The notes below the pieces were generated by a model. It made no database searches, had not been told where the DNA came from, and saw only the letters and a program-made list of their open reading frames with translations. The translations under genes and the position numbers were made by a program. Positions 51,954 to 60,055 of a DNA stretch of 64,000 nucleotides are shown here, in pieces. Position 1 is the stretch's first letter; each line of letters begins with the position of its first letter. Origin of the DNA: Knoellia sinensis KCTC 19936 (GTDB lineage: Bacteria; Actinomycetota; Actinomycetes; Actinomycetales; Dermatophilaceae); contig NZ_AVPJ01000003.1 of NCBI RefSeq assembly GCF_000768705.1, positions 186,001 through 250,000 on the forward strand, in the 5' to 3' direction.

Positions 51954-52906
51954 TGCGTCATCACCACGCCAATTCCGGTGAGCGCCAACTGGATCAGCGC
52001 CATGGGTAGGAGTCGGAGCCAAGCGAGCCGTTGCAGCTGGTCCTCACGCATGCGGGGCCAGGCCACCCGGAACCAGATGACGAGAATCGCGACGCCGAAG
52101 CCCTTGAGCAGGGTCCACAGCCACCCCAGTTGCTCGTCGAAGGGCCCTCGCCACCCGCCGAGGTAGAGCACGGCGAAGAGGAGGGAGAAGACCACGATTC
52201 CGGCGTACTCGGCGAGGAGGAAGAAGGCGAACCGGAGTCCGGTGTATTCGGTCCACGGCCCCATGACGAGCTCGGCGTCGGCGATCGGCATGTCGAACGG
52301 CGGGCGTTGCAGCTCGGCGAGGGCCGCGACGAGGAAGACGATCGCGCCGGGCAGCTGCCAGATCAGCCACCAAGGCGTCCAGGCCTCGACCACGCCAGAC
52401 AGGCTCAGCGTTCCGGCGGCCAAACAGGCCGACGCCACCGCGAGCACCAGCGGCAGTTCGTAGGACACGAGCTGGGCGGCAGAACGCAGCGCTCCCAGCA
52501 ACGCGTACTTGTTGGCGCTCGCCCAGCCCGCCATGAGCGTGCCGAGCGCCCCGACGCTCGTCGAGGCAAGGACGAGCACGGCGCTGCCCGGAACGTCGAC
52601 GGCAGCCACGCCGGACTGCAGCGGCAGGGCCGCCATCGCCAGGAGATAGGGCACGAGCGCCACGAACGGGGCGACCCTGAAGATCCAGCGGTCAGCCGCG
52701 CGTGGAGTGATGTCCTCCTTCTGCGCGAACTTCACCCCGTCCGCCACGAGCTGGGCCCACCCATGGAAGCCACCGGCATACATCGGTCCGAGACGGCCCT
52801 GCATGTGTGCCATGAGTTTGTGCTCGGTCTGGCCGACGAGCAGGGGAAACACGAGGAAGGCGGCCAGCACGGCCACCGACCTCACCACCACTTCGAGCAC
52901 GCTCAT
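51950..52906 (-). CDS. nuoH: NADH-quinone oxidoreductase subunit H
   Basis: The 318 residues from ATG 52906 hold the NuoH landmarks: [20 protein letters not shown] near residues 29-48, [41 protein letters not shown] (quinone-chamber loop) and [19 protein letters not shown]. It is the first gene of the nuoH-N run, facing the plus-strand membrane-protein/oxidase pair. In a standard operon nuoG would precede it, but no such gene is present. Confidence 0.94.
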   Translation of the reverse strand: MSVLEVVVRSVAVLAAFLVFPLLVGQTEHKLMAHMQGRLGPMYAGGFHGWAQLVADGVKFAQKEDITPRAADRWIFRVAPFVALVPYLLAMAALPLQSGVAAVDVPGSAVLVLASTSVGALGTLMAGWASANKYALLGALRSAAQLVSYELPLVLAVASACLAAGTLSLSGVVEAWTPWWLIWQLPGAIVFLVAALAELQRPPFDMPIADAELVMGPWTEYTGLRFAFFLLAEYAGIVVFSLLFAVLYLGGWRGPFDEQLGWLWTLLKGFGVAILVIWFRVAWPRMREDQLQRLAWLRLLPMALIQLALTGIGVVMTQ

Positions 52907-52985
52907 CGTGACGCAGCCTAGACGGCGCCGACTCCGCACGGTGCCTGCCGCCCACCGGTGGCATTTTCCGTAATTCGCAGGACAG

Positions 52986-53071
52986 CGGGAAGTTCTGCGC
53001 GGGACGATGTATCTGGGGCCAAGCCGGAGACCTCTTTCATTTCGCAGGGACATTCCCCTGCGAACTTCCCG
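52986..53071 (+). promoter_or_regulatory. Leader with two competing stem-loops upstream of the oxidase genes
   Basis: CGGGAAGTTC (52986-52995) can pair with GAACTTCCCG (53062-53071), and TTCGCAGGG (53041-53049) can pair with CCCTGCGAA (53056-53064). The two right arms share 53062-53064, so the folds compete. It lies 62 bases before the ATG at 53133. An attenuator or RNA switch is possible; chance cannot be excluded. Confidence 0.35.
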
Positions 53072-53132
53072 GCGCGGCCGCCGGTGCCTCTCTGGCACCC
53101 CTCGGTCGGGCCCTGTTCAGAGAGGCTCCACC

Positions 53133-53618
53133 ATGCGGACTGTCTACCGCGTCCTCGCCGGCCTGGTGGCCGTCGAGGTCATGCTTCAAGCGGCGTTCGT
53201 CGTCTATGGCGACGCCGGACTGGGGATCTACGTCGAAGAGGGCGGCGTCATCGACAAGGCGGGGATGGAGGCGGCGTTCGAGTCCGGCGAGGCTCCGTTC
53301 CCCGAGTTCATCGGCCTGATGCTCCACGGCATGAACGGGATGATGGTCATCCCGATCATCGCCCTCCTGCTCCTGATCTCGTCGTTCTTCTCCAAGGTTC
53401 CCGGGGGCAGCAAGTGGGCCGGCATCGTGCTCGGCCTCGTCGTTCTCCAAGTGACGCTCGGGATCCTGGGGCACAGCTTCCCGATCCTCGGGGCGCTGCA
53501 CGGGATCAACGCGCTGCTCCTCTTCTCGGCAGCGGTCTGGACGTTCTACCGTTCGCGCCGACTGTCCGGTGAGGCTTCAGCGACGCCGGACGTCCCGCTC
53601 GACCGTGTCGCTGTCTGA
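53133..53618 (+). CDS. Three- to four-span membrane protein with two conserved His
   Basis: The 161 residues from ATG 53133 have an N-terminal helix (VYRVLAGLVAVEVMLQAAFV), a short acidic outside loop (VEEGGVIDKAGMEAAFESGE), then helices around 67-85, 95-112 and 118-138. LMLHGMNGMMVIP and GALHGINALLLF each place a His at a helix end, a pattern seen in small haem-binding or cytochrome-like membrane proteins, but I cannot assign a family. It overlaps the multicopper oxidase start by 14 bases, so the two are co-translated and may form one electron-transfer unit. Confidence 0.65.
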   Translation: MRTVYRVLAGLVAVEVMLQAAFVVYGDAGLGIYVEEGGVIDKAGMEAAFESGEAPFPEFIGLMLHGMNGMMVIPIIALLLLISSFFSKVPGGSKWAGIVLGLVVLQVTLGILGHSFPILGALHGINALLLFSAAVWTFYRSRRLSGEASATPDVPLDRVAV

Positions 53619-55161
53619 GGAGACGGCGGCCACTCGGGGTCGCGGCAGAGGGCGAGTGGCACTGCTGCTCGCCCTGGCCGCGACCCTGGCCATCACCCTG
53701 CCGCTCGGCTGGATGTGGAACGCGAGCCGGATGCCCGACACCTATTCGGTCATGGACATGGGGGTCCACGACCCAGGACTCACCGTCGCTGCCGCAGGTC
53801 ACGTGTCGGGCGGGCCGGGCGCCCACCAGAGCGGGCCCCCCGTCGGGTCGGCCGGAAACGGCGCACCGATCTCGGTCAGGGACCTCACGGAGAAGGAGGG
53901 TGGGACGCCGGACGTCAGGGTGCGGCTCGTGGCCGCGGAGGGGTCGGTCACGATCGGACCCGGCGTCTCGGTGCCCGGCTACACGCTCAACGGCACGTCG
54001 CCGGGGCCGACGATCAGCGCCACTCAGGGGGACCTCGTGGAGGTGACGCTGGTCAACGAATCGGTGCCCGGCGGGACGACGCTGCACTGGCACGGCCTCG
54101 ACGTGCCCAATGCCGAAGACGGGGTCGCAGGCGTGACCCAGGATGCCGTGGGTGTCGGCCAGTCGCACACCTACCGCTTCGTCCTGCGCCAGGTCGGCAC
54201 CTACTGGTACCACTCCCACCAGGTCTCCCACGAGCAGGTGCGCAAGGGCCTCCTCGGGGCGATCGTCGTGGCGCCCAAAGCTGCGACGGCGGCCACCACC
54301 GCGGCGGATCTGACGTTGCTGTCGCACACCTACGGCGGCAAGCGCACGCTCAACGGGAAGGTTGGTGAACAGCGCCTCGACGCGGCGGCCGGGGACCGGG
54401 TCCGGGTGCGTGTCATCAACACCGATCCCGGCGTCGCGCCCGCGTGGGTGAGCGGGACGGCATACAGGCTCGTCGCCATCGACGGAACGGACGTCAACGA
54501 GCCCACACCCATCGAGGGGAAGTCGATCATCGTCCCGGCGGGAGGGCGCGCCGACCTCGAGCTCGAGGTCCCCGCGTCGGGTGCGGCGCGGGTGCAGCTG
54601 AGCGGGGTGTCGCTCGTCATCGGGCCGACGGGATCAACCGCACCCACGACCCGAGCGCCGGGACAGTCCGTCGACTTCCTGACCTACGGAACGCCGACTC
54701 CGCTCGCCTTCGACCCGGACACGGCCGATCGTCGGTTCGTCTACTCCATGGGCCGCCGGCCGGGCTTCGTCAAGGGACGCCCGGGGATCTGGTGGTCGAT
54801 CAACGGCAAGCTCTATCCCAACGTCCCGATGTATACCGTCTCCGAGGGCGACGTCGTCCGGATGAAGATCAGCAACCACAGCAACGAGACCCACCCGATG
54901 CACCTGCACGGGCATCACGTGGTCGTGCTCGCTCGGGACGGGAAGCCGGCCACGGGCAGTCCCTGGTGGACCGATTCTCTTGAGGTACCGGTGGGACGCA
55001 CGTTCGACGTCGCGTTCGTCGCGGACAACCCCGGCATCTGGTCCGACCACTGCCACAACCTGCCCCACGCCCAGGAGGGTCTCATCGCGCACGTCATGTA
55101 CGAAGGGGTGACGACGCCCTATCGCGTGGGCGGCTCGTCCACGCACAACGAACCCGACTGA
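53605..55161 (+). CDS. Multicopper oxidase, membrane-anchored or secreted
   Basis: The 518 residues from GTG 53605 begin with a basic stretch and a hydrophobic helix (VALLLALAATLAITLPLGWM), an uncleaved anchor or signal. Copper motifs are complete: HWHG near residue 161, YWYHSHQ near 203, HPMHLHGHH near 430 and HCHNLPHAQEGLI near 483 (type 1 Cys ligand; position of the usual axial Met is Leu). Spacing indicates a three-domain laccase-like enzyme that oxidises phenols or Cu(I)/Fe(II) and reduces O2 to water. HAQEG resembles actinobacterial enzymes of this group. It sits where nuoD-nuoG would be expected. Confidence 0.92.
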   Translation: MSLSEETAATRGRGRGRVALLLALAATLAITLPLGWMWNASRMPDTYSVMDMGVHDPGLTVAAAGHVSGGPGAHQSGPPVGSAGNGAPISVRDLTEKEGGTPDVRVRLVAAEGSVTIGPGVSVPGYTLNGTSPGPTISATQGDLVEVTLVNESVPGGTTLHWHGLDVPNAEDGVAGVTQDAVGVGQSHTYRFVLRQVGTYWYHSHQVSHEQVRKGLLGAIVVAPKAATAATTAADLTLLSHTYGGKRTLNGKVGEQRLDAAAGDRVRVRVINTDPGVAPAWVSGTAYRLVAIDGTDVNEPTPIEGKSIIVPAGGRADLELEVPASGAARVQLSGVSLVIGPTGSTAPTTRAPGQSVDFLTYGTPTPLAFDPDTADRRFVYSMGRRPGFVKGRPGIWWSINGKLYPNVPMYTVSEGDVVRMKISNHSNETHPMHLHGHHVVVLARDGKPATGSPWWTDSLEVPVGRTFDVAFVADNPGIWSDHCHNLPHAQEGLIAHVMYEGVTTPYRVGGSSTHNEPD

Positions 55162-55299
55162 ACCCGGCTCCGCCCACTCACTGCCCGTCCCGAACTCACC
55201 CAATTGGACGGTTGGGCACACAACCCGCCCGTATGCCGTCCGCCCACCGCCCGTCCCGAACTCACCGAATTCCTCGGTTCGGGACAGAACACCAACGCG
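55162..55299. repeat. Repeat-rich intergenic element with GTATGCCG
   Basis: Contents in order: an 18-base segment GCCCGTCCCGAACTCACC at 55183 repeated exactly at 55249; a 31-base segment 55190-55220 whose reverse complement recurs exactly at 59987-60017; GTATGCCGTCCGCCCACC at 55231; and a hairpin GTCCCGAAC (55253-55261) / GTTCGGGAC (55277-55285). It lies between the convergent multicopper oxidase and STM3941-like genes. Confidence 0.8.
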
Positions 55300-55830
55300 T
55301 CAGGTGCGAGGTGGATTCGAGTCGAGGCGAAGGCGGGAACGTTCGAGCCGCTCGTTCATGAGGGCGAACAGGGAGTCGTAGTCCGTCTTCAGCCCCGTCG
55401 AGGCGATCGTCACGGGCGTCCCCATCATCGACAGGTTGACCCGGGCATACCGCCGCGACACCGCACTGAGCCGCGCCACGTAGTCCTCAGGATTGCGCAG
55501 CCCGACCACCAACACGTTGGCGCCCTGATGGCTCCACGTCCCCAACTCCGTGACGTCGGCCCACAGGACGCGCCCGACCGCCCCGGCTGAGGACTGATCG
55601 GTGAACCCTTCGTCGTCCACAACCAGGCCCGGTCCGCTCCGGAAGAGCGCGTGCAGGATGTATGCCCCAAAGACGCCGAAGGTCACGAGCCCAAGAATGC
55701 CGATGACGGGACTCTCCGCTCGCCAGATCGCCACCGAGCCCACCACGAAGAGCACGCAGCCACCGAGGGCCAGCAACGTCTTGACCCGACTCCGCTCGAT
55801 CACCACCGACTCGGCCCCACCCAGCGTCAC
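55300..55830 (-). CDS. STM3941-like membrane protein
   Basis: The 176 residues from GTG 55830 begin with a short segment (ESVVIERSRVKTLLALGG), two transmembrane helices (about 18-36 and 44-65), then a soluble PH-like domain (GPGLVVDDEGFTDQSSAG; VLWADVTELGTWSHQG; LVVGLRNPEDYVARL) and a C-terminal IxxxxL helix region. The plan fits proteins annotated STM3941 family; function unknown. It overlaps the nuoC stop as GTGA, so it is translated with nuoC in the slot normally held by nuoD. Confidence 0.7.
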   Translation of the reverse strand: MTLGGAESVVIERSRVKTLLALGGCVLFVVGSVAIWRAESPVIGILGLVTFGVFGAYILHALFRSGPGLVVDDEGFTDQSSAGAVGRVLWADVTELGTWSHQGANVLVVGLRNPEDYVARLSAVSRRYARVNLSMMGTPVTIASTGLKTDYDSLFALMNERLERSRLRLDSNPPRT

Positions 55831-56378
55831 GAGCGCGGACCCCACTCGGGACCGGGAACTCCGGGCGCCTGGACCCGACGCCGCGATGGCGACTTGGACG
55901 AGTCGTGCCCCTCGCCGGGCTCCTTGCCTCCGGGCCACTGCTTGGAAGCCCGTGCTGCCAGGACGAAGGACTTGCGCAGGGGCGTGCCCTCGAAACCCTC
56001 CGGGAGGAGCAAGGGTCGCAGCCCTCCTTCCGACCCGTCGTCGAAGCCGGAGAACTCCACCCCGAACATCTCGTGCGTCTCACGCTCGTGCCAGGCGGCA
56101 CCGGCATACACATCGGTGACGGACGCGAGCGCGACGCCGTCGGGGACGCGTGTCGTGAGCCGCATGGCGCGCAGCCCTTCGAGCGCCTCGCCCACGACAG
56201 GGTCGATGCGGGGCAGCGCCAACGCGCGCAGGACGACGTCGTAGCCCGGGTTGGCCTCGTCATAGGTCCGGTCGACCGCGCTGAGCCAGTCGAAGAACGT
56301 GAACCCGGTCGCGTGGGCCGCCGAGACGGCCTCGTGCCACTCGCCGGGCGCGACGTCGTGCAGCTCATCGGTGCTCAC
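55827..56378 (-). CDS. nuoC: NADH-quinone oxidoreductase subunit C
   Basis: The 183 residues from GTG 56378 contain FTFFDWLSAVDRTYD, a RIDPVVGEAL region, and the NuoC signature WHERETHEMFGVEFSGFDD followed by RPLLLPEGFEGTPLRKSFVL. It is not fused to NuoD and no NuoD follows. The divergent aminotransferase starts 38 bases away. NuoC sits on the NuoB/NuoD/NuoI arm of the complex, so its retention implies a real peripheral arm. Confidence 0.92.
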   Translation of the reverse strand: MSTDELHDVAPGEWHEAVSAAHATGFTFFDWLSAVDRTYDEANPGYDVVLRALALPRIDPVVGEALEGLRAMRLTTRVPDGVALASVTDVYAGAAWHERETHEMFGVEFSGFDDGSEGGLRPLLLPEGFEGTPLRKSFVLAARASKQWPGGKEPGEGHDSSKSPSRRRVQAPGVPGPEWGPRS

Positions 56379-56416
56379 CCGCGCAGCGTATCCGCAGTGT
56401 CCGCTAACGTCGCTGG

Positions 56417-57496
56417 ATGACCGCACCGGACACCCCAGGGCCAGCCACGGGCTGGCCGTGGGCCGAGCACTTCGACGCTGCCATGCCCTACTTCGGGACC
56501 GCGACGGCAGGGCTCCCCCCGCGGGAGACCAGCGAGGCCATGACGGCCGTACTCGACCAGTGGCGCACCGGGCGCATCGACGGGCCGGGATTCGACCCAG
56601 CCGTGACGCGCGCCCGGGAGTCCTACGCCCGTCTCGTCGGGGTGGACGCCGGGGCGGTCGCCATCGGACATCAGGTCTCACCCTTGGTCGGGCTGATCGC
56701 GAGCAGCGTCCCGGACGGCGCGGAAGTGTTGGTGCCCGAGGGGGAATTCACGAGTGTCACGTTCCCCTTCGCGGCACACGAGGCGCGTGGGGTGCGGATC
56801 GTTGAGGCACCGTTGTCGAACCTGGCCGAGCATGTGACCGAGCGGACGGCGATCGTGGCCGTCGCTGCAGTGCAATCCGCAGACGGTGCCGTCGTCGACC
56901 TCGACGCCATCGAGGCATCGGCCCGCGCCCACGGAGTCGATGTCCTCGTCGACCTCACCCAGGCGGCGGGGTGGCTCGAGGTCGATGCGAGTCGCTTCGC
57001 CTACACGGTGTGTGGCACCTACAAGTGGCTGCTGTCACCGCGCGGGACGGCCTTCCTCACGGTGCGACCTGATCGCTGGGAGACGTTGGTGCCCGAGCAC
57101 GCCAATTGGTATGCCGGCGAGTCGCCATGGGAGTCGATCTACGGCTTGCCGTTGCGGCTGGCCAGGGATGCGCGGCGCTTCGACGTGTCGCCCGGGTGGT
57201 TCTCCTGGGTGGGGACGGCGGCGTCGTTGGACTTCCTCGAGCGCGTCGGTGTCGCGGAGTTGCAGCAGCATGCGCGCGCCGTTGAAGCCGCGTTCGCGCA
57301 CGCGGCGGGGTTGCCACCGGGGACCAGCGCCATCCGGTCGCTCGAGGCCGACGACGCCGTGGCCGGGCTCATGGCCGAGGCCGGAGCCGTGGCCAGCGTT
57401 CGGGCGGGCCGACTGCGACTGTCGTTCCACGTGAACAACACGATTCAAGAGGCCGAGCAGCTCGGCCGACTCCTCGCCGGTCACGTCGCCGACTGA
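56417..57496 (+). CDS. PLP-dependent class V aminotransferase-like enzyme
   Basis: The 359 residues show the fold of the class V/cysteine-desulfurase group: AMPYFGTATAGLPPRETSEAM at the N-terminus, GHQVSPLVGLIASSV, VDVLVDLTQAAGWLEVD (Asp contacting pyridine N) and the PLP lysine in CGTYKWLLSPRGTAFL near residue 204. Kynureninase-like and isopenicillin-N-epimerase-like enzymes share this pattern; the substrate is not assigned. It interrupts the nuo genes on the opposite strand. Confidence 0.88.
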   Translation: MTAPDTPGPATGWPWAEHFDAAMPYFGTATAGLPPRETSEAMTAVLDQWRTGRIDGPGFDPAVTRARESYARLVGVDAGAVAIGHQVSPLVGLIASSVPDGAEVLVPEGEFTSVTFPFAAHEARGVRIVEAPLSNLAEHVTERTAIVAVAAVQSADGAVVDLDAIEASARAHGVDVLVDLTQAAGWLEVDASRFAYTVCGTYKWLLSPRGTAFLTVRPDRWETLVPEHANWYAGESPWESIYGLPLRLARDARRFDVSPGWFSWVGTAASLDFLERVGVAELQQHARAVEAAFAHAAGLPPGTSAIRSLEADDAVAGLMAEAGAVASVRAGRLRLSFHVNNTIQEAEQLGRLLAGHVAD

Positions 57497-57505
57497 CTGC
57501 AACCT

Positions 57506-57555
57506 GCCTTGTGTGCCCCAGCGCTCGCCATGGGCAGTGCTGGGGCACACAAGGC
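57506..57555. terminator. Hairpin between aminotransferase and SGNH genes
   Basis: GCCTTGTGTGCCCCAGC (57506-57522) pairs perfectly with 57539-57555, extended inward by a wobble and two more pairs. It separates the convergent genes and probably terminates both. Confidence 0.7.
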
Positions 57556-57560
57556 GAGGG

Positions 57561-58595
57561 TCAGCGAGCCTGGCGGGCCGACCAGACGCGGTCGGCGGCG
57601 TCGATGCTCGCCCGGGACGACAGGTCGACGCCGGCTCGGGCAGCCGCCGCCTTGACCTCCGGGGTGGAAAGGTCAGGAGCGCGGAACTCCTTCGGCGTGA
57701 TCGAGGCGTCCTGGACGGCATACGTCCGCTGTTGTGCCGCAAGCCGCTCGGCGCTTGCCCTCGCCTTCTTCGCCGTGGCGGCCGTGAGCTTGAACGCGCT
57801 GCCGGTGAGCGGCGGGCTCACCGTCGGCGCGTAGCCACCGCTCTGGCCGGCCACGTTGGGGTGATAGCTCTCGTCGATCGGGCTGGACAGCCCGTTGATC
57901 CACTCGGGTGAGTCGCAGACGGCGTGGCCGAGGAAGCGCGACGTCGGGTTGGCAAACGTGAAGCCCTTCGCGCCCGCTGCCGCCGACGTCTTGCTGTTGA
58001 GCAGGTCTGCCGTCTGGTTGAGCCGCGTCTGCTCACTCGGCGAGAACCAGGTGAAGGCGTTGCAGTCCTCACCCATGAAGACGCGCGGGTATCCGACGAC
58101 GACGACCTTGGCATTCGGCGCCTTGGAGCGGATCGACGTGTAGAGCGTCGAGAGCTGACCCGACAGAACGTTGTTGATGTAGTTCTGCGCTCCGTCGATC
58201 GCGCCGTTGCAGTTGCTCGCCCAACCCGGCATCGCGCATTCGGTGAGGACGTCGGCGAACCCTGCGTCGTTGCCGCCGATGGAGATGCTCACGTGCGTCG
58301 TCGACGCCGACAGCGCACTGAGCTGGGTGTTCGTGACGTCGGGGATCTTGGCCCCGGAGCAGGCCCGGAAGTTGAGCGTGAGTCCCTTCGCGGCTGCGAT
58401 GAGCGACGGGTAGGCGTGGGTGGACCGCTTGCACGCCGTCCCGTCGTTGATGTAGCTGCGGGTTCCGGTGCCCGAGGAGTACGAGTCACCGAGGGCCACA
58501 TAGGACGTCGCTGCCTGTGCGGGTGCTGCGCTGATCACAAGGCTCGTCGCGGCGGCTGCGGCCGCGAGAAGCCCCAAGGAACGGACTGTCGCCAT
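57561..58595 (-). CDS. Secreted SGNH/GDSL hydrolase
   Basis: The 344 residues from ATG 58595 (GGAG six bases upstream) carry a signal peptide ending AAPAQA, then the GDSL block YVALGDSYSSGTGT, block II FRACSGAKIPD, block III ISIGGNDAGFADVL and block V DESYHPN, giving the catalytic Ser, the oxyanion Gly/Asn and the Asp-x-x-His dyad. Six cysteines suggest disulfides, as in streptomycete secreted lipases. A C-terminal Ala/Lys/Arg-rich tail follows. Likely an extracellular lipase or esterase. Two further in-frame ATG codons lie just upstream (58601, 58607). Confidence 0.9.
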   Translation of the reverse strand: MATVRSLGLLAAAAAATSLVISAAPAQAATSYVALGDSYSSGTGTRSYINDGTACKRSTHAYPSLIAAAKGLTLNFRACSGAKIPDVTNTQLSALSASTTHVSISIGGNDAGFADVLTECAMPGWASNCNGAIDGAQNYINNVLSGQLSTLYTSIRSKAPNAKVVVVGYPRVFMGEDCNAFTWFSPSEQTRLNQTADLLNSKTSAAAGAKGFTFANPTSRFLGHAVCDSPEWINGLSSPIDESYHPNVAGQSGGYAPTVSPPLTGSAFKLTAATAKKARASAERLAAQQRTYAVQDASITPKEFRAPDLSTPEVKAAAARAGVDLSSRASIDAADRVWSARQAR

Positions 58596-58767
58596 TGACA
58601 TCTCCATTGCTGGCAGGGGTAGGTGAGGGGAAACCTAGGGCCACCGAGACGCTCGCACGTGACTTTCGTCACGGGATTTTGCCAAGTCCTTACCAACGGG
58701 TATGCCGTCCGCCCCCGTTCACGAGCTCGGTCGCCTTTTCGGCACCGCCCGTGCGAACCAGCCGGGG

Positions 58768-59322
58768 TCAGCGGCGACGGTGACGGGACCTGCGCGTCTC
58801 GCCCCGGCCCTCGGTCTCGGCCCCGGCCCGGGGTGCGGAGTCCCGTGGGGGTGCGGAGTCACGTGGGGGTACGGACTCACGCGAAGGTGCCGATTCGCGT
58901 GAGGGCGTCGCCGGCTTGCGGCGCGAGCGACTGCGTCTGGAGTCACCCTGGCGCGCCTGCTCGCGTCGTTCGCGGGCTCGCGGGTCGGTCAGCCCGTCGT
59001 CGAGCGCGACCTGCGCCAGCACGAGGACGAGGCCGGAGCCGATGAGCACGAGGCCAAAACGTTGATGGCCGAGTCCGAGGAGGCCCGCCCCGACCACGGC
59101 CACTGCGGCACCCGCGGCGAGCGCCCTCGGCACCTTGGGGATACGGCGGCGCGCCTTGGGCGCGACGAACATCCCCCAGAGGGCGGCCACGAGCACGACC
59201 GCGAGGACGCCGACGACCACCCCACCGAAGCCACCACCAACCAAGCCGGACGCCAGGAGGTAGACGCCGACCATGAAGGCGAACTCGATGACGAACGCGA
59301 GGAGGCCGAAGACGATGAGCAT
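58768..59322 (-). CDS. YrdB/DUF2568-like membrane protein with hexapeptide-repeat tail
   Basis: The 184 residues from ATG 59322 have four hydrophobic helices (about 1-27, 30-50, 66-83, 86-105). FVIEFAFMVGVYLL and ALWGMFVAPKARRRIP are typical of DUF2568/YrdB proteins. The cytoplasmic tail is Arg/Ser-rich and holds four six-residue repeats of the form A-P-S-R-E-S or P-P-R-D-S-A. It starts within the nuoB stop (TGATG overlap) and so is translated with nuoB. Function unknown. Confidence 0.75.
   Translation of the reverse strand: MLIVFGLLAFVIEFAFMVGVYLLASGLVGGGFGGVVVGVLAVVLVAALWGMFVAPKARRRIPKVPRALAAGAAVAVVGAGLLGLGHQRFGLVLIGSGLVLVLAQVALDDGLTDPRARERREQARQGDSRRSRSRRKPATPSRESAPSRESVPPRDSAPPRDSAPRAGAETEGRGETRRSRHRRR
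58833..58904. repeat. Four tandem 18-bp units inside the YrdB-like gene
   Basis: Units at 58833, 58851, 58869 and 58887; the first two differ by one base (GTGCGGAGTCCCGTGGGG against GTGCGGAGTCACGTGGGG) and the others diverge further. In the coding frame they give a hexapeptide repeat in the hydrophilic tail, likely variable in copy number between strains. Confidence 0.85.
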
Positions 59323-59945
59323 CAGGACGGCCTCTCGACCCGTCCGCGCGTCACCTCGCCCGCTGCCGCAGTGCGGTGTGCCGTGTAGCGGGGTGCGGAA
59401 TCGGTGGGGCCGTGACCCCCGCCGAGTCGCTCGGCAATGGCGCGTCCGGTCAGGCGCTCACCCGCGATCTGCTCCTGCAGCCGGATGATCCCGTGGAGCA
59501 GCGCCTCGGGCCGCGGGGGGCAACCGGGCACGTAGACGTCGACGGGGATGAGCTGGTCGACACCCTTGGTCACGGAGTACGAATCCCAGTACGGCCCACC
59601 GGAATTGGAGCAGGCGCCGAACGAGATGACGTACTTCGGCTCGGGCATCTGGTCATAGAGGCGGCGGATCGCCGGCGCCATCTTGTCCGTCACCGTGCCG
59701 GACACGACCATGAGGTCCGCCTGGCGCGGCCCGGGCGCGAAGGGGATGACACCCAGCCGGATGAAGTCATGGCGCCCCATCGACGCGGCGATGAACTCGA
59801 TCGCGCAGCAGGCCAGACCGAAGTTGAAGACCCACAGCGAGTAGCGGCGGCCCCAGTTGAGGACGACCCGGATGGGCTTGGGGGCGTGCTCGGCGACCGG
59901 TCCGACGCGCGGCATCGGCAGCATCACGGGCTGGTCTGCGGTCAC
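59322..59945 (-). CDS. nuoB: NADH-quinone oxidoreductase subunit B
   Basis: The 207 residues from GTG 59945 contain the cluster N2 ligands: CC in [11 protein letters not shown] near residues 46-47, Cys in [15 protein letters not shown] and Cys in [13 protein letters not shown]. It binds the terminal cluster that reduces quinone. An unstructured C-terminus of about 35 residues follows. nuoA lies upstream, separated by a 110-base repeat-rich spacer rather than the usual few bases. Downstream the YrdB-like gene overlaps its stop. Confidence 0.95.
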   Translation of the reverse strand: MTADQPVMLPMPRVGPVAEHAPKPIRVVLNWGRRYSLWVFNFGLACCAIEFIAASMGRHDFIRLGVIPFAPGPRQADLMVVSGTVTDKMAPAIRRLYDQMPEPKYVISFGACSNSGGPYWDSYSVTKGVDQLIPVDVYVPGCPPRPEALLHGIIRLQEQIAGERLTGRAIAERLGGGHGPTDSAPRYTAHRTAAAGEVTRGRVERPS

Positions 59946-60055
59946 GTGCTCACCTTAGGTGAGCGGCCGGCATACGGGCAGGGTGGTGTGCCCAACCGTC
60001 CAATTGGGTGAGTTCGGTACGCAACCCTCCAATGGGGAGCGTTCGCTGCGCGCCG
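59946..60055. repeat. Repeat-rich spacer between nuoA and nuoB
   Basis: Holds CGGCATAC at 59968, the 31-base segment 59987-60017 that is an exact reverse complement of 55190-55220, a CCAATTGG palindrome within it, and a shortened echo (CAACCCTCCAATGGGG) at 60032-60047. It breaks the nuoA-nuoB pair, which is normally tight. Confidence 0.8.

Noticed and set aside
52907-55826. A nuoD, nuoE, nuoF or nuoG gene hidden in another frame between nuoH and nuoC
   Set aside because: Both strands are occupied by recognisable genes and none of the translated frames shows NuoD, flavin or NADH-binding motifs.
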